The notes beneath the pieces were generated by a model. The model was given only the letters and a program-made list of their open reading frames with translations, did not search any database and had not been told where the DNA came from. A stretch of DNA of 64,000 nt from assembly GCF_000372365.1 (NCBI RefSeq), contig NZ_AQUU01000009.1, forward strand, positions 42,739 through 106,738. Reading direction: 5' to 3'. Positions 1 to 9,932 of the stretch are shown here, one piece after another. The DNA comes from Aggregatibacter actinomycetemcomitans DSM 8324. Its GTDB lineage: Bacteria > Pseudomonadota > Gammaproteobacteria > Enterobacterales > Pasteurellaceae. Positions within the stretch are counted from its first letter, which is position 1. Each line of letters starts with the position of its first letter. The translations under genes and the position numbers were made by a program.

Positions 1-51
1 ATTTTATTGGACGGGCTGACCCGTTTAATTACCGAAGTGTTTGAAGGATAA
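1..51 (+). CDS. holB: DNA polymerase III delta' subunit, C-terminal end (partial)
   Basis: Only the last 16 codons and the TAA at 49-51 are inside the window. The visible end, ILLDGLTRLITEVFEG, resembles the helical C-terminus of the clamp-loader delta' subunit, which in E. coli also ends in a Leu-rich 'ELL-TDLLL' stretch. The stop lies 3 bases before the tatD ATG, and holB directly followed by a TatD-family gene is a usual gammaproteobacterial order. The call rests mostly on this position, because the fragment is too short to identify alone. Confidence 0.55.
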   Translation: MLLDGLTRLITEVFEG

Positions 52-54
52 AAT

Positions 55-837
55 ATGTTTATTGTGGATTCCCATTGCCATTTGGATGCGTTGGATTACG
101 AAAAATTACATGAAAATATCGCCGATGTAGTGGCAAAAGCTAACGCCCGCGATGTGAAGCATTTATTGGCAATCGGCGTAACGTTAAGCCGTTTCGAGAA
201 AGCCTATCCCGAATTGGTTAAATTTGATAACGTCTCTTTGGCGTGCGGCGTGCACCCTTTGGATTTTGAGGAAGAACCTTACGACGCCGCCCGTTTGCTA
301 CATTTGGCGCAGGATCCGAAAGTGGTCGCCATCGGCGAAATCGGCTTGGATTATTATTACAGCGCAGAAAACAAGGCGCAGCAACAGGTGGTGTTTGCCA
401 GCCAGATTGAAGTTGCCAATCAGTTAAATAAGCCGGTGATTATTCACACCCGCGAAGCCCGCGAGGACACCATGAGCCTGTTGCGCGACAATCATGCGGA
501 AAAGTGCGGTGGCGTTTTGCATTGTTTTACGGAAAATTACGACATGGCAAAACAAGCCTTGGATTTGGGCTTTTATATTTCTATTTCAGGCATCGTTACC
601 TTTAAAAATGCCGAGGAAATTCGCGATGTGGTGCGTAAATTGCCATTAGATTGTTTACTGGTGGAAACCGATTCGCCGTATTTGGCGCCGGTGCCTTATC
701 GCGGCAAACAAAATCAACCGGCTTACACCCGTGAAGTGTGCGAATATGTGGCGGCGTTGAAAGGCGTTTCGGTGCAGGAAATGGCGCAAATCACTACGCA
801 AAACTTCGAGCGTTTATTTAAAATTCAGGTACAATGA
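55..837 (+). CDS. tatD: TatD-family metal-dependent hydrolase (YcfH-like)
   Basis: 260 residues, the normal length for a TatD metallohydrolase. The metal-binding motifs appear in order: DSHCHLD near residue 5, CGVHP near 64, EIGLDYYYS near 95, HTREA near 131, LHCF near 154 and [10 protein letters not shown] near 202. TatD proteins are cytoplasmic TIM-barrel enzymes with 3'-5' DNase activity in E. coli TatD, but the physiological substrate of the YcfH branch is not settled. The ATG is 3 bases after the holB stop, so the two are probably co-transcribed. A second member of the family lies at 32358-33146. Confidence 0.9.
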   Translation: MFIVDSHCHLDALDYEKLHENIADVVAKANARDVKHLLAIGVTLSRFEKAYPELVKFDNVSLACGVHPLDFEEEPYDAARLLHLAQDPKVVAIGEIGLDYYYSAENKAQQQVVFASQIEVANQLNKPVIIHTREAREDTMSLLRDNHAEKCGGVLHCFTENYDMAKQALDLGFYISISGIVTFKNAEEIRDVVRKLPLDCLLVETDSPYLAPVPYRGKQNQPAYTREVCEYVAALKGVSVQEMAQITTQNFERLFKIQVQ

Positions 838-868
838 GGTTCAAACGAGTCGGAAAAAGGACGGAATA

Positions 869-1393
869 ATGCGTAAATTTTTTAAATATTTTTTCATTAC
901 GGTGATTTTGGTTTTTCACCTGTTTTTGTTCGCCACCGTGCACTATGTGTTCCCGCGCTATGATGTGACGCAGGTCACCGGCGTGGAAGTGAAACGGATG
1001 GATAAAGACGGGTTAATTACTAAAACCAATCCGGCGGACGGACCGACCCGCGACGTGTATTTTATCAACACCCAACATCCGGACGGCAAAGTGCGGGTAT
1101 ATCGTAACGAAGACACCGGCTGGGGCTTCCCGTTCTATTTTAAATTCGGTTCCGCGAATTTGCAGGCGGAGGCGCAGGCATTGGGTAACGAACAGAAAAC
1201 CGTACAAATGAAATACTACGGCTGGCGCATTACCGTATTTAACGAATTTCCGAATGCTTTGTCGGTAGAAGCTCTGGCAGAAGGCGAATCGCCAAACCAT
1301 CCGATTTTCGCCTATATTTTCTACGTGATTTTGCTGTTCACCTTATTCTTCTCTGTGCAATTTGTGCGCGGTTGGTTCGACAGCGAAAACTAA
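869..1393 (+). CDS. DUF1523-like membrane-anchored protein of unknown function
   Basis: 174 residues. An N-terminal hydrophobic segment (about residues 5-27) and a C-terminal one (about 145-166) enclose a soluble region of about 110 residues rich in charged and aromatic residues, including WGFPFYFKFG and KYYGWRI. I recognise the shape as the DUF1523 family found in Pasteurellaceae, but no function is known to me. It follows tatD by 31 bases with a plausible GGA-rich ribosome site, so it probably belongs to the holB-tatD transcript. The soluble part is expected in the periplasm, by inference from the two flanking membrane segments. Confidence 0.6.
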   Translation: MRKFFKYFFITVILVFHLFLFATVHYVFPRYDVTQVTGVEVKRMDKDGLITKTNPADGPTRDVYFINTQHPDGKVRVYRNEDTGWGFPFYFKFGSANLQAEAQALGNEQKTVQMKYYGWRITVFNEFPNALSVEALAEGESPNHPIFAYIFYVILLFTLFFSVQFVRGWFDSEN

Positions 1394-1483
1394 CGTTCCT
1401 TTTTCCTTTCTTCGGTGCGGTTGAAAAACGTTTTAAAAACCGACCGCACTTTATCTTTATTTACATCAATGAATTGAAATCTT

Positions 1484-2794
1484 ATGAGTTTATTTACCGC
1501 GATTTTAGTTTTAATTTTATTAATTATCATCAGTGCCGTTGTGTCTTCTGCTGAAATTTCCCTGGCGGGGGCGCGTCGGATTAAATTGCAAAACATGGTC
1601 AACGAAGGTAACACGAAAGCCGCCATGGTGCTCAAACTGCAAGAGCAACCGGGGCGCTTCATTACTGTGGTGCAAATCGGCTTGAATATGGTCGCCGTGT
1701 TAGGCGGGGTGATCGGCGAAGCGACCATTCGGGTGCACTTGCAACACGTTATTCATCAATATACCGATGCTGCGTGGGTGGAAAGCGCCGCTTCCTGGAT
1801 TGCGTTTTTTATCGTGACCGCTTCCTTTATTTTGCTGGCGGATCTCATGCCTAAACGCCTGGCAATGACCAACCCCGAAGTGGTGGCATTGCGCACGGTG
1901 CGGATTATGCAAATCTGCATTTTCTTATTGAAACCTATTGTGTGGGTGTTCGATTCCGTCGCCAATTTCATTTTCCGTATTTTTAAAGTATCTACCGTGC
2001 GCGAAGAAAGTATGACCTCCGAAGACATCGTGGCAGTGGTGGATGCCGGCGCGGAGGCAGGCGTGTTAAAAGCGCAGGAACATTATCTCATCGAGAATAT
2101 TTTCGATATGCAGCAACGCACGGTCACCTCCACCATGACCACCCGCGAAAATATCATTTTTTTAGACCGCACTTTTACCCGCCAGCAAGTGCTGGACACG
2201 CTCACGAAAAATTCCCATTCCAAACTGCTTATTTGCGATCAGGGCTTGGATCATATTTTAGGTTATGTGGAATCGCACAGTTTGCTGACACTGTTCCTGA
2301 AAGAGGAACAGGTGCAGCTCACCGACAATCGTTTGTTGCGCAAACCGCTGTTCGTGCCTGATACTTTGTCTTTGTATGAGGTGCTCGAATTATTTAAATC
2401 CACCGGCGAAGATTTTGCCGTTATCGTCAACGAATATGCGCTGGTGGTGGGCATTGTTACCTTAAACGATGTGATGAGTATCGTCATGGGCGAGTTGGTA
2501 TCCAGCGAAGAAGAACAGATTATCCGCCGCGACGAAGATTCTTGGTTGGTGGACGGCGCCACACCGCTGGAAGATGTGAAACGCGCCTTGGATATTGAAG
2601 TCTTCCCGCACGATGAAAATTACGAAACCATCGCCGGTTTTATGATGTATATGCTACGTAAAATCCCGAAAAAAACCGATTTTGTGTTATACGGCCGCTA
2701 CAAATTTGAAATCATCGACACCGAGAACTTTAAAATCGATCAACTGATGGTGTCTTTTAGGAGGGATTTGGAGGAAAGTAATCATAAGGATTGA
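1484..2794 (+). CDS. ytfL: CNNM/CBS-domain membrane transporter (YtfL/PaeA-like, UPF0053)
   Basis: 436 residues. The N-terminal half is a DUF21/CNNM membrane domain with hydrophobic helices at about residues 3-25, 65-85, 100-125 and 140-160, and the family signature SAEISLAGARRIKL near 22. A CBS pair follows (about 205-330), then a C-terminal CorC/HlyC-type domain (about 345-430, ending in ENFKIDQLMVSF). The N-terminus matches E. coli YtfL closely as I remember it, including VVQIGLNMVAVLGG. YtfL/PaeA has been linked to polyamine (cadaverine/putrescine) export; older annotations say haemolysin or Mg/Co efflux. The substrate here is inferred from homology only. Confidence 0.8.
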   Translation: MSLFTAILVLILLIIISAVVSSAEISLAGARRIKLQNMVNEGNTKAAMVLKLQEQPGRFITVVQIGLNMVAVLGGVIGEATIRVHLQHVIHQYTDAAWVESAASWIAFFIVTASFILLADLMPKRLAMTNPEVVALRTVRIMQICIFLLKPIVWVFDSVANFIFRIFKVSTVREESMTSEDIVAVVDAGAEAGVLKAQEHYLIENIFDMQQRTVTSTMTTRENIIFLDRTFTRQQVLDTLTKNSHSKLLICDQGLDHILGYVESHSLLTLFLKEEQVQLTDNRLLRKPLFVPDTLSLYEVLELFKSTGEDFAVIVNEYALVVGIVTLNDVMSIVMGELVSSEEEQIIRRDEDSWLVDGATPLEDVKRALDIEVFPHDENYETIAGFMMYMLRKIPKKTDFVLYGRYKFEIIDTENFKIDQLMVSFRRDLEESNHKD

Positions 2795-2913
2795 GTTTGT
2801 TTGGTGGGTGTTGTATCCGCCCGAATTGTTCTGCTTTTAAGAGACAGTTTGGTGTCTCCTCTGCATTCCCTTTTTAAAAACGCTGCGAAAATCCACCGCA
2901 CTTTTCTGTGAAT

Positions 2914-3399
2914 TTACCCTTTCCGCACCAAAATCATAAAACGACAATCGTAAGGATTTTGTTCGTCGGCGGGGCGGTATTGTTCAAATTCAATGTTCCA
3001 GTGGTTCCAATCAATAGGCGGGAAGAAGGTGTCGCCTTCCAGTTCAGTTTGGATTTCGGTGAGGTAAAGGCGGGTCGCCTGCGGTAAATATTGCTTGAAC
3101 AGCTGACCGCCGCCGATGAGCATGATTTCGTCGGAATCGATGACAAAATCCACCGCACTTTCCAGGCTGTCTTTCCAAATAATGCCGTCGTGCACGAAAG
3201 GTTGGCGGGAAAGCACGATGTTGGTACGTTTCGGTAATGGGCGACCGATGCTTTCAAAGGTTTTGCGTCCCATGATGACGGGTTTGCCGGTGGTATTTTG
3301 GCGAAACCAGGCGAGGTCGGCGGGCAGGTGCCATGGCATTTGGTTATCTTTGCCGATGACATGGTTTTTGGTCATGGCGACAATCAGGCTTAAACGCAT
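2914..3399 (-). CDS. folA: Dihydrofolate reductase
   Basis: 161 residues, close to E. coli DHFR (159). It reduces dihydrofolate to tetrahydrofolate with NADPH and is the trimethoprim target. Visible motifs are the Met20-loop/active-site segment MPWHLPADLAWF with the catalytic Asp near residue 28, the NADPH segment GRKTFESIGRPLP near 44-56, and IGGGQLFKQYLP near 96. The ATG at 3399 is the natural start, since MRLSLIVAMTKNHVIG is the usual beta-A strand. It is encoded convergently with the YtfL-like gene, and a USS (accgcactttt) lies in the 120-bp gap between them. Confidence 0.97.
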   Translation of the reverse strand: MRLSLIVAMTKNHVIGKDNQMPWHLPADLAWFRQNTTGKPVIMGRKTFESIGRPLPKRTNIVLSRQPFVHDGIIWKDSLESAVDFVIDSDEIMLIGGGQLFKQYLPQATRLYLTEIQTELEGDTFFPPIDWNHWNIEFEQYRPADEQNPYDCRFMILVRKG

Positions 3400-3438
3400 T
3401 GTATTTCCTAATGTATTTAACGGGTTAAAGTGCGGTTA

Positions 3439-3903
3439 CTATACCACAGGTTTTTCCCGATAGAACAGTAAGCCAGGTAATGCCAAGCCGAAAACCAGCG
3501 CACCGAGAATAAACGTGGTGCTGATGAAGGAGGCGATCATCTGCTCAAATAAGGCGTCGGAGAAGCCGTAATGGTGAATTTGCACGATGGCGATCATCGC
3601 CTTATATGCCTGCACGCCAGGAATCATCGGGATAATGGCGGCGACGGTGAACACTTTCGGGTGTGCCAAATAACGGTGGGATAAATGTACGCCGATGAAG
3701 CCGATGAGCGCCGCGCCGACCAGGGTGGCAAAAACGATGGGGATGTTGCACTGAATCAAAATGGTGCGGGTGACATGTCCTAAAGCGCCGAGCAAGGCGC
3801 AGTATTTCAACGCTTTCGGCGGCACATTAAAGACCAACGCAAATCCCACTGCCGGAATGGCGGCGAAAAACATATCGTCCAGTAACAAAAGTAACCAATC
3901 CAT
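3439..3903 (-). CDS. yjjB: YjjB subunit of a ThrE-like exporter
   Basis: 154 residues, almost entirely hydrophobic with about four to five membrane helices. It is the short partner of the split ThrE-type transporter (DUF3815 half). In E. coli YjjP and YjjB together are reported to export succinate; the wider family exports threonine/serine. Its ATG at 3903 is one base from the yjjP stop, so translation is probably coupled. Residues FNVPPKALKYCALLGALGHV near 25-44 are typical of the family. The substrate is inferred. Confidence 0.88.
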   Translation of the reverse strand: MDWLLLLLDDMFFAAIPAVGFALVFNVPPKALKYCALLGALGHVTRTILIQCNIPIVFATLVGAALIGFIGVHLSHRYLAHPKVFTVAAIIPMIPGVQAYKAMIAIVQIHHYGFSDALFEQMIASFISTTFILGALVFGLALPGLLFYREKPVV

Positions 3904-3904
3904 T

Positions 3905-4690
3905 TTAGTGCCCCCACGTGGTGATGTTGAGTACGCTCAAGGCGAAGACAATGCCGAGACAAGCGCCGAAAGTGAGAATGGTGGCGATCGCCCAACGTCC
4001 GATCCCCATGTTCACATAGCCTTTCAGAATATCCGCCAAAGAATTGATTAACGGAAAGCCCGGCACCAGCAATAACACGCTGGACGCCAAGGCGATTTGC
4101 GGGTCGTTGCCGAGCTGATATTTCAGACTGATGCCGGCGATGAGCGAGGCGACGAAAGCGGTGACGGCAAACACAATGACCGGGTTGTAGTGCCGTTTGG
4201 ACAATTCCTGCCGCACGAACATGGCGACGGAGGCAGCTAAAAAGGTGATGAGCGAAATCAGCGCATTGCCGCCGGATAAATGAGCAAAAGAGGCGCAGGA
4301 TAAGCCGATCATCAAAACCACAAAATAGTGGTTATATTTTAGTGGCTTAAGTTGCGAGAGTTTTTTCCTGACCAGCTGAATGTCGTAGATTTTATGTTCG
4401 GCGGAGATGACAATGCGTTGCACGTCGGTGACCATTTGCATATTAATGCCCTTGTCGGTGCTTTTACGGGCGGTAGTGATGCAATGGTTGTTAGCCAAGG
4501 TGGTGATAACCACGGCGTTGGCGGTGAGGGCGCATTCCACGCTGTCCACGCCAAGCGCCAAGCCGAGCCGTTGCGCCATTTGTGACACGACGGTGCTTTC
4601 CGCGCCATGTTGTAGCAATAACAGCGCCGTTTGCACGCATAATCGCGTGACTTCCCGTTGATAGTCGGGTGTGATGTTTTCTCTTTCCAT
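3905..4690 (-). CDS. yjjP: YjjP subunit of a ThrE-like exporter (DUF1212)
   Basis: 261 residues from the ATG at 4690; an upstream TTG would add two residues and is less likely. The first ~115 residues are a soluble DUF1212 domain with the family signature GAESTVVSQMAQRLG near 29 and a conserved VDSVECALTANAVVIT segment. About five membrane helices follow. It pairs with the downstream yjjB (1-base gap) to form the two-part inner-membrane exporter. It is the larger half of what is a single ThrE polypeptide in Corynebacterium. Confidence 0.9.
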   Translation of the reverse strand: MERENITPDYQREVTRLCVQTALLLLQHGAESTVVSQMAQRLGLALGVDSVECALTANAVVITTLANNHCITTARKSTDKGINMQMVTDVQRIVISAEHKIYDIQLVRKKLSQLKPLKYNHYFVVLMIGLSCASFAHLSGGNALISLITFLAASVAMFVRQELSKRHYNPVIVFAVTAFVASLIAGISLKYQLGNDPQIALASSVLLLVPGFPLINSLADILKGYVNMGIGRWAIATILTFGACLGIVFALSVLNITTWGH

Positions 4691-4840
4691 GATCAATCTA
4701 CCTAAAATTAATTAGCGACATTATAGACCTTTCGTCATTGAACAAAAATGCTTAATAGAATAAGCACTAAAGTGCGGTGGGATTTTTGGATAAATTTCAG
4801 GATTTATGCTAGGTTAAGTGCATTTTTGAGAGAAGTCAGT

Positions 4841-5662
4841 ATGCAACAGAATAATAAAACCATTGTGGTGAAATTCGGCACCAGCACGCTCACGCAGGGT
4901 ACGCCGAAATTGAATTTAGCCTAACATGATGGAAATCGTTCGTCAGTTGGCGCAGTTACATCAGGCGGGCTTTCGCCTGGTGATCGTGACTTCGGGTGCC
5001 ATTGCCGCCGGTCGCCATTATTTAAATCACCCGCAATTGCCACCCACCGTGGCGTCCAAACAATTGCTGGCAGCAGTGGGGCAGAGCCAGCTGATTCAAA
5101 CCTGGGAAAAACTGTTTGCCATTTATGATATTCACATCGGGCAAATGTTGCTGACCCGCACCGATATTGAAGATCGCGAACGTTTCCTGAATGCACGCGA
5201 CACCTTGCACGCGTTGTTGGATAACCGCATTATTCCGGTGATCAACGAAAATGATGCGGTTGCAACGGCAGAAATTAAAGTGGGGGATAACGATAATTTA
5301 TCGGCGCTGGTGGCGATTTTGGTGCAGGCAGATCGTTTGGAAAGCCGTAAACAATGGCTGTTCGCCGCGCCGTCGGCAGGCGTGCTGACCATTGATGAGA
5401 TGAAGGCGCACAAAGTGCGGTGTTAATTCAGCATAAATCTTTACTGCCGGCGGGCATTGTGCGTGTCAGCAGGCGTTTCTCACGCGGTGAAGTGGTGCGC
5501 ATTCGGAATGCACAAGGCAAGGACATTGCCCTCGGCATGCCGCGCTATAACAGCGATGCGCTGGAACTGATTAAAGGCAAACAATCGCAGGATATTGAAC
5601 AACAGCTGGGCTATGAGTACGGCGCGGTGGCTATTCATCGGGACGATATGATCGTGTTATAA
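4841..5662 (+). pseudogene. proB: Glutamate 5-kinase, decayed by deletion and two frameshifts
   Basis: ProB phosphorylates glutamate in the first step of proline synthesis. The reading starts MQQNNKTIVVKFGTSTLTQG at 4841 and hits a TAA at 4922-4924. A one-base shift restores [13 protein letters not shown] and a good kinase domain through [33 protein letters not shown]. At about 5340 it jumps straight to [14 protein letters not shown], which in E. coli ProB comes about 110 residues later, so the segment with the LLLTDQKGLYTADPR loop is missing. A second frameshift at about 5411 lies in an A-run touching a USS; one extra A would read [16 protein letters not shown] and rejoin the PUA domain, which runs to the stop at 5660-5662. 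Three lesions make activity very unlikely. Confidence 0.93.
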
Positions 5663-5678
5663 AAAGAGAGAAAAGAAA

Positions 5679-5707
5679 AACGGTGTTCATCATAACGCCG
5701 TTTTTTG
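5679..5707 (+). terminator. Rho-independent terminator after proB, facing fklB
   Basis: Nine-base arms AACGGTGTT (5679-5687) and AACGCCGTT (5694-5702) pair with one G-U, enclose a 6-base loop and run into a T-tract. An A-rich stretch on the other side could let it serve the convergent fklB gene as well. Confidence 0.8.
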
Positions 5708-5725
5708 TAGGATGATTTTTTTGAA

Positions 5726-6358
5726 TTACAGAATATCCAATAATTCCACTTCAAACACTAACGGGCTGAATGGCGGAATGGCTGCGCCGGCACCACGTTC
5801 GCCGTAAGCCAATTCATGCGGAATCGCCAAACGCCATTTGGAACCGACCGGCATCATGGAGAGGGCTTCGACCCAACCTTTAACCACGCCGTTAACCGGG
5901 AACTCCGCCGGTTGACCGCGGGTCACGGAGCTGTCGAATACGGTGCCGTCCGGTAGCGTGCCGGTGTAGTGTACGCTGACTTTGTCCGTGGCGGAAGGCA
6001 CTTTGCCGTCGCCTTCAATCAGCACTTCATATTGCAAACCGGAATCGGTCATTTTCACACCGTCTTTTTGTTTATTGGCTTCCAAGAAGGCTTTGCCAGC
6101 CGCTTCAATTTCTTTGAATTGCGCCTGTTGTGCTTCTGCCGCTTGTTGTTGTAATTGTTGCAGCGCTTGGCTGATTTCGTTGAAATCCAATACCGGCGCG
6201 TGTTGATTTAACACATCGTAAATTCCTTTTGCCACGGCTTCCGTTTTTACCGCTAATTGGCTGTCCAATAATTGCTGACCGATTTGCAAGCCGATACCGT
6301 AGCTTCCTTTGGCTTGTGTATCGTCTAATTTCACTTGATTAAAAAACGCTGCCGTCAT
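5726..6358 (-). CDS. fklB: FKBP-type peptidyl-prolyl isomerase (FKBP22/FklB)
   Basis: 210 residues against 206 in E. coli FklB. The N-terminal dimerisation region contains SYGIGLQIGQQL (near 18-29) and a Gln/Ala-rich helix. The C-terminal FKBP domain (about 105-210) shows VHYTGTLPDGTVFDSS, PAEFPVNGVVKGW, MPVGSKWRLAIP and LAYGERGAGAAIPPFSPLVFEVELLDIL. It catalyses cis-trans isomerisation of prolyl bonds and is expected to be cytoplasmic, as no signal peptide is visible. It lies just downstream of psd on the same strand, 25 bases apart, so they may share a transcript. Confidence 0.95.
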   Translation of the reverse strand: MTAAFFNQVKLDDTQAKGSYGIGLQIGQQLLDSQLAVKTEAVAKGIYDVLNQHAPVLDFNEISQALQQLQQQAAEAQQAQFKEIEAAGKAFLEANKQKDGVKMTDSGLQYEVLIEGDGKVPSATDKVSVHYTGTLPDGTVFDSSVTRGQPAEFPVNGVVKGWVEALSMMPVGSKWRLAIPHELAYGERGAGAAIPPFSPLVFEVELLDIL

Positions 6359-6383
6359 GTTGTTTTCCTTTATATGATAAAAA

Positions 6384-7253
6384 TTAATTGATCGTGGCTA
6401 ACATTTCACCCACTCTGACGGGCTCGTCCACCTGTAAATGTTCTGCTAAGGTCACGCGATTAGCCGGGAAAAGGTTGATGACCGTAGAGCCTAACTGAAA
6501 CGCCCCCATTTCCTGACCTTTGGTTAATTTCACCGCATTTTCCTCTTGATACGTCCAGACTTTCACTTCATCGGCGCGCGGCGGATTAATCACGCCCGCC
6601 CAAACGGTGCTCATACTGGCGGTGATCGTGGCGCCCACCAGAATTTGCACCATAGGGCCAAATTCGGTATCAAACAGGCAAATCACCCGTTCATTACGGG
6701 CAAATAAGTTAGGCACGTGTTCCGCCAGGAACGGATTCACCGAGAACAAGGCGCCGGGCACATAAATCATTTTGCGCAGGGTGGCATCGCACGGCATATG
6801 CACGCGGTGGTAATCGCGAGGAGATAAATAGATGGTGGCGAATTCGCCGTTTTTAAAGGTGTTGACCAATTCTTCATCGCCCGCCAATAAATCGGACAAG
6901 CTGAAAAAATGCCCTTTGGCTTGCAATAATAATTCGTCGTCAATATGCCCGATTTGGCTCACACGACCATCTGCCGGCAAGCAAAGTGCGGTAGGATTTT
7001 CATTTATTTTTCGGGCACCGTCTTTTAATTCGCGAATAAAAAATTGGTTGAAACTTTCGTAGTCGCTGAAGTTTTCTTTTTTCGCTTCGCTCATGTCCAC
7101 ATTGTATTTCTTGGCGAAGAGTTTAATTACGAAATGAGTGACCGCGCCCCATTTTTGCTTGGCGAACCAGCCCGCCAGTTGGGTTAAATACAGTTGCGGC
7201 ATAACATATTGAAAGGCAACTTTCAGGCGCTGCCAATAAGTGGATTTGTTCAT
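6384..7253 (-). CDS. psd: Phosphatidylserine decarboxylase proenzyme
   Basis: 289 residues. It converts phosphatidylserine to phosphatidylethanolamine at the inner membrane. The self-cleavage site LGST lies at residues 254-257; Ser256 should become the pyruvoyl cofactor of the small alpha chain, whose remaining ~34 residues run to the stop. The charge-relay residues appear in SPRDYHRVHMPCDATL (near 143) with its Asp and His. Length and motif positions match class I bacterial Psd. No defects are seen. Confidence 0.96.
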   Translation of the reverse strand: MNKSTYWQRLKVAFQYVMPQLYLTQLAGWFAKQKWGAVTHFVIKLFAKKYNVDMSEAKKENFSDYESFNQFFIRELKDGARKINENPTALCLPADGRVSQIGHIDDELLLQAKGHFFSLSDLLAGDEELVNTFKNGEFATIYLSPRDYHRVHMPCDATLRKMIYVPGALFSVNPFLAEHVPNLFARNERVICLFDTEFGPMVQILVGATITASMSTVWAGVINPPRADEVKVWTYQEENAVKLTKGQEMGAFQLGSTVINLFPANRVTLAEHLQVDEPVRVGEMLATIN

Positions 7254-7475
7254 AATGGTTATTTTTTCTACAATTTTAAGATGAATGAGGGGTGATTATA
7301 ACAACTTATTCGGCTTGTGCAATGAGGGGGATTTACTGCCGTCGTTATATCGGAAAGAAAAAATATCGGAAGTACTTCAGAAGATGTAAAAGACAGTTTT
7401 AATCATATATAAGTATTTGGGGGTGGCGCCAATTCTCAGGTAAAATCACAATTTTATTCTTTTTCGATTAACTCT
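7254..7475. other. Intergenic region between divergent psd and bioA
   Basis: This 222-base gap should hold the promoters of both divergent genes. The only distinct motif is a short palindrome TGGCGCCA about 50 bases before bioA. I looked for the long dyad of the BirA biotin operator (TTGTAAACC...GGTTTACAA) and did not see it, so biotin control through a classical BirA box is not supported here. Confidence 0.4.
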
Positions 7476-8764
7476 ATGAATCAACAACAGCTATTAAAAT
7501 TTGATCGTGAACATATTTGGCATCCCTATGCAGCACTTCCACCAACTACACCGATTTATGCAGTAGAACGCGCAGAGGGCGTAATGATTATGCTTAAAGA
7601 TGGACGTCAGCTGATTGACGGAATGTCATCTTGGTGGCAGCGTTACATGGTTATAATCACCCTCGTCTGAATGCAGCGGCAAATAAACAGTTGGCGCAAA
7701 TGAGCCACATTATGTTCGGTGGGTTAACTCACGAACCGGCTATTAAACTGACACAAAAATTGTTACCTTTATTACCTTCGGGATTAGAACAAATCTTTTT
7801 TGCCGATAGTGGTTCCATTGCCGTTGAAGTGGCGATGAAGATGGCTATTCAGTATCAACATGCAAAAGGTGAAACTCAGCGATATAAATTTGCAACCATT
7901 CGTTCAGGTTATCATGGTGATACTTGGCATGCCATGTCGGTATGCGATCCGGTGACGGGGATGCATAGCCTGTTTGCCAAAAGTTTGCCGGTGCAGTATT
8001 TCCTTCCACAGCCTCAAACTTCTTTTGGGCAACCATGGTGTGAAGAAGATATTGCACCATTGGCGGATTTATTGGAAAAACGAGGTGCAGAATTAGCCGC
8101 ACTTATTCTTGAACCGGTAGTGCAGGGGGCGGGAGGAATGTATTTTTATTCGCCAATGTATTTAGTCCGAGCCCAACAACTTTGTCAACAATACGGCGTA
8201 TTGCTAATTTTTGATGAGATTGCTACCGGTTTTGGTCGCACAGGAAAATTATTTGCGGCAGAATATGCCGGCATTTCACCTGACATTATGTGTATCGGTA
8301 AGGCGTTAACCGGCGGTTATTTAACGCTGTCGGCAACCATTACAACCCGTGTTATTGCGCAAACTATTTGTCGTGGTGAAGCACAATGTTTTATGCATGG
8401 ACCGACGTTTATGGCAAATCCATTAGCTTGTGCCATTGCTACAGCATCAATTGATTTATTGCTGGAAAACGATTGGCAGGGCAATGTAAAACGTATTGAA
8501 CAACAACTGAAAGCCGAATTGCAGATTGCGGAAAATTTTAATGCGGTGAAAGCTGTACGGGTACTGGGTGCTATTGGTGTTTTGGAAATGTATGAACCGG
8601 TCAATTTAACCTCATTGCAGGTGCGTTTAGTGGCAAATGGCGTCTGGGTTCGCCCGTTTGGCAGATTAGTGTACTTAATGCCACCTTTTATTATCAGTCC
8701 GTCACAATTATCTGCATTAACTTCCGGTATGTTGGCGGCAATCAGAGAGGAATACTATGAATAG
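7476..8764 (+). pseudogene. bioA: Adenosylmethionine-8-amino-7-oxononanoate aminotransferase, frameshifted
   Basis: BioA makes 7,8-diaminopelargonic acid in biotin synthesis. The first frame reads MNQQQLLKFDREHIWHPYA through DGMSSWWQ and stops at 7670. From about 7636 the next frame continues with the expected [23 protein letters not shown] and runs to 8764. Adding one G in the TTGGTGG run at 7630-7636 would restore [13 protein letters not shown], so this is a single-base loss. The rest looks intact, including the PLP lysine region [18 protein letters not shown] and [16 protein letters not shown] second start in the new frame would lack the first ~50 residues. It is a recent lesion or a sequencing error. 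Confidence 0.9.
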
Positions 8765-9932
8765 GTCGGATTATTTTTCCACACAACTGGGCATATTACG
8801 GCAAAAAGATCAATATCGCCGTTTCCCGCAAATTCACCATAACGGTAAGTTTGTTGAGCAAAATGGACATCAGATGCTCAATTTGGCTTCTAATGATTAT
8901 CTGGGGTTAGCCGGTGATGTATCGTTACAACAAGCTTTTCTTAAAAAATACATTGAAAAACTACCGCACTTTACCTCCTCTTCGTCGCGCTTGCTAACCG
9001 GCAATTTCCCCGAATATGAAGCCCTTGAACAATTAATGGCAAATGCGTTTCGGCGGGAGGCATGCTTGCTGTTTAATAGCGGTTATCACGCCAATATTGG
9101 TATTTTACCGGCAGTAGCCAATAAACAAACCTTGATCGTCGCTGACAAATTGGTACATGCCAGCATTATTGATGGTATTCGCCTGAGCAATTCCCCGTTT
9201 TTGCGGTATCGTCATAACGATTACGATCACTTGTATAACATTTTACACAAACAGTATCTTCATTATGAACGCATTATTGTGGTGACGGAAAGTGTGTTCA
9301 GTATGGATGGGGATCTCGCAGACTTATCACAATTGGTTGCATTTAAAAAGCAATTTGACAATGTTATGTTGTATGTGGATGAAGCACATGGCATTGGTGT
9401 TTATGGCGAACGGGGTCTGGGTGTTGCCGAACAGACAAATTGCCTACCTGACATTGATTTTTTGGTAGGGACTTTTGGTAAAGCGTTTGCTTCCATGGGC
9501 GCTTATGTGGTTTGTGATCGAGTCATTAAAGATTATTTAATTAACACTATGCGCCCTTTGATCTTCAGCACAGCGTTACCGCCATTCAATGTGGCATGGA
9601 CCACATTTCTCTTCGAAAAACAACCGCACTTTCAGGCTAAACGACAACATCTCATGCAATTAAGTGCGCGATTACGGCAGGTTCTCGCAGAGCAATTCAA
9701 TATGCCAATGCCAAGTGAAAGCCATATAGTACCTTATATTTTAGGCGAAAATCAGCGCACTATAAAAATAGCGCACCGCCTTCAACAATGTGGATATTAT
9801 TGCTTACCTATTCGGCCGCCTACCGTTCCTGTCGGAACATCTCGCATTCGTTTGTCTTTAACAGCCGATATGACCCATGATGAAATTGAACAATTTATAG
9901 AACAGTTATTTTATGCAATATCAATTAATTAA
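8757..9932 (+). CDS. bioF: 8-amino-7-oxononanoate synthase
   Basis: 391 residues. BioF condenses pimeloyl-ACP (or -CoA) with L-alanine, using PLP. Visible motifs are [13 protein letters not shown] (near 42), [21 protein letters not shown] (near 71), the cofactor segment [14 protein letters not shown] (near 202) and [13 protein letters not shown] carrying the PLP lysine (near 239). The ATG overlaps the bioA end by 8 bases, so translation is probably coupled. Two USS cores fall inside the gene. No defect is seen, unlike in bioA upstream. Confidence 0.95.
   Translation: MNRSDYFSTQLGILRQKDQYRRFPQIHHNGKFVEQNGHQMLNLASNDYLGLAGDVSLQQAFLKKYIEKLPHFTSSSSRLLTGNFPEYEALEQLMANAFRREACLLFNSGYHANIGILPAVANKQTLIVADKLVHASIIDGIRLSNSPFLRYRHNDYDHLYNILHKQYLHYERIIVVTESVFSMDGDLADLSQLVAFKKQFDNVMLYVDEAHGIGVYGERGLGVAEQTNCLPDIDFLVGTFGKAFASMGAYVVCDRVIKDYLINTMRPLIFSTALPPFNVAWTTFLFEKQPHFQAKRQHLMQLSARLRQVLAEQFNMPMPSESHIVPYILGENQRTIKIAHRLQQCGYYCLPIRPPTVPVGTSRIRLSLTADMTHDEIEQFIEQLFYAISIN

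Noticed and set aside
1372..1728. Short frames over the DUF1523 to YtfL junction
   Set aside because: They overlap the real YtfL-like start on either strand and lack family features.
7254..7475. BirA operator before bioA
   Set aside because: No TTGTAAACC-type dyad with the right spacing is present.
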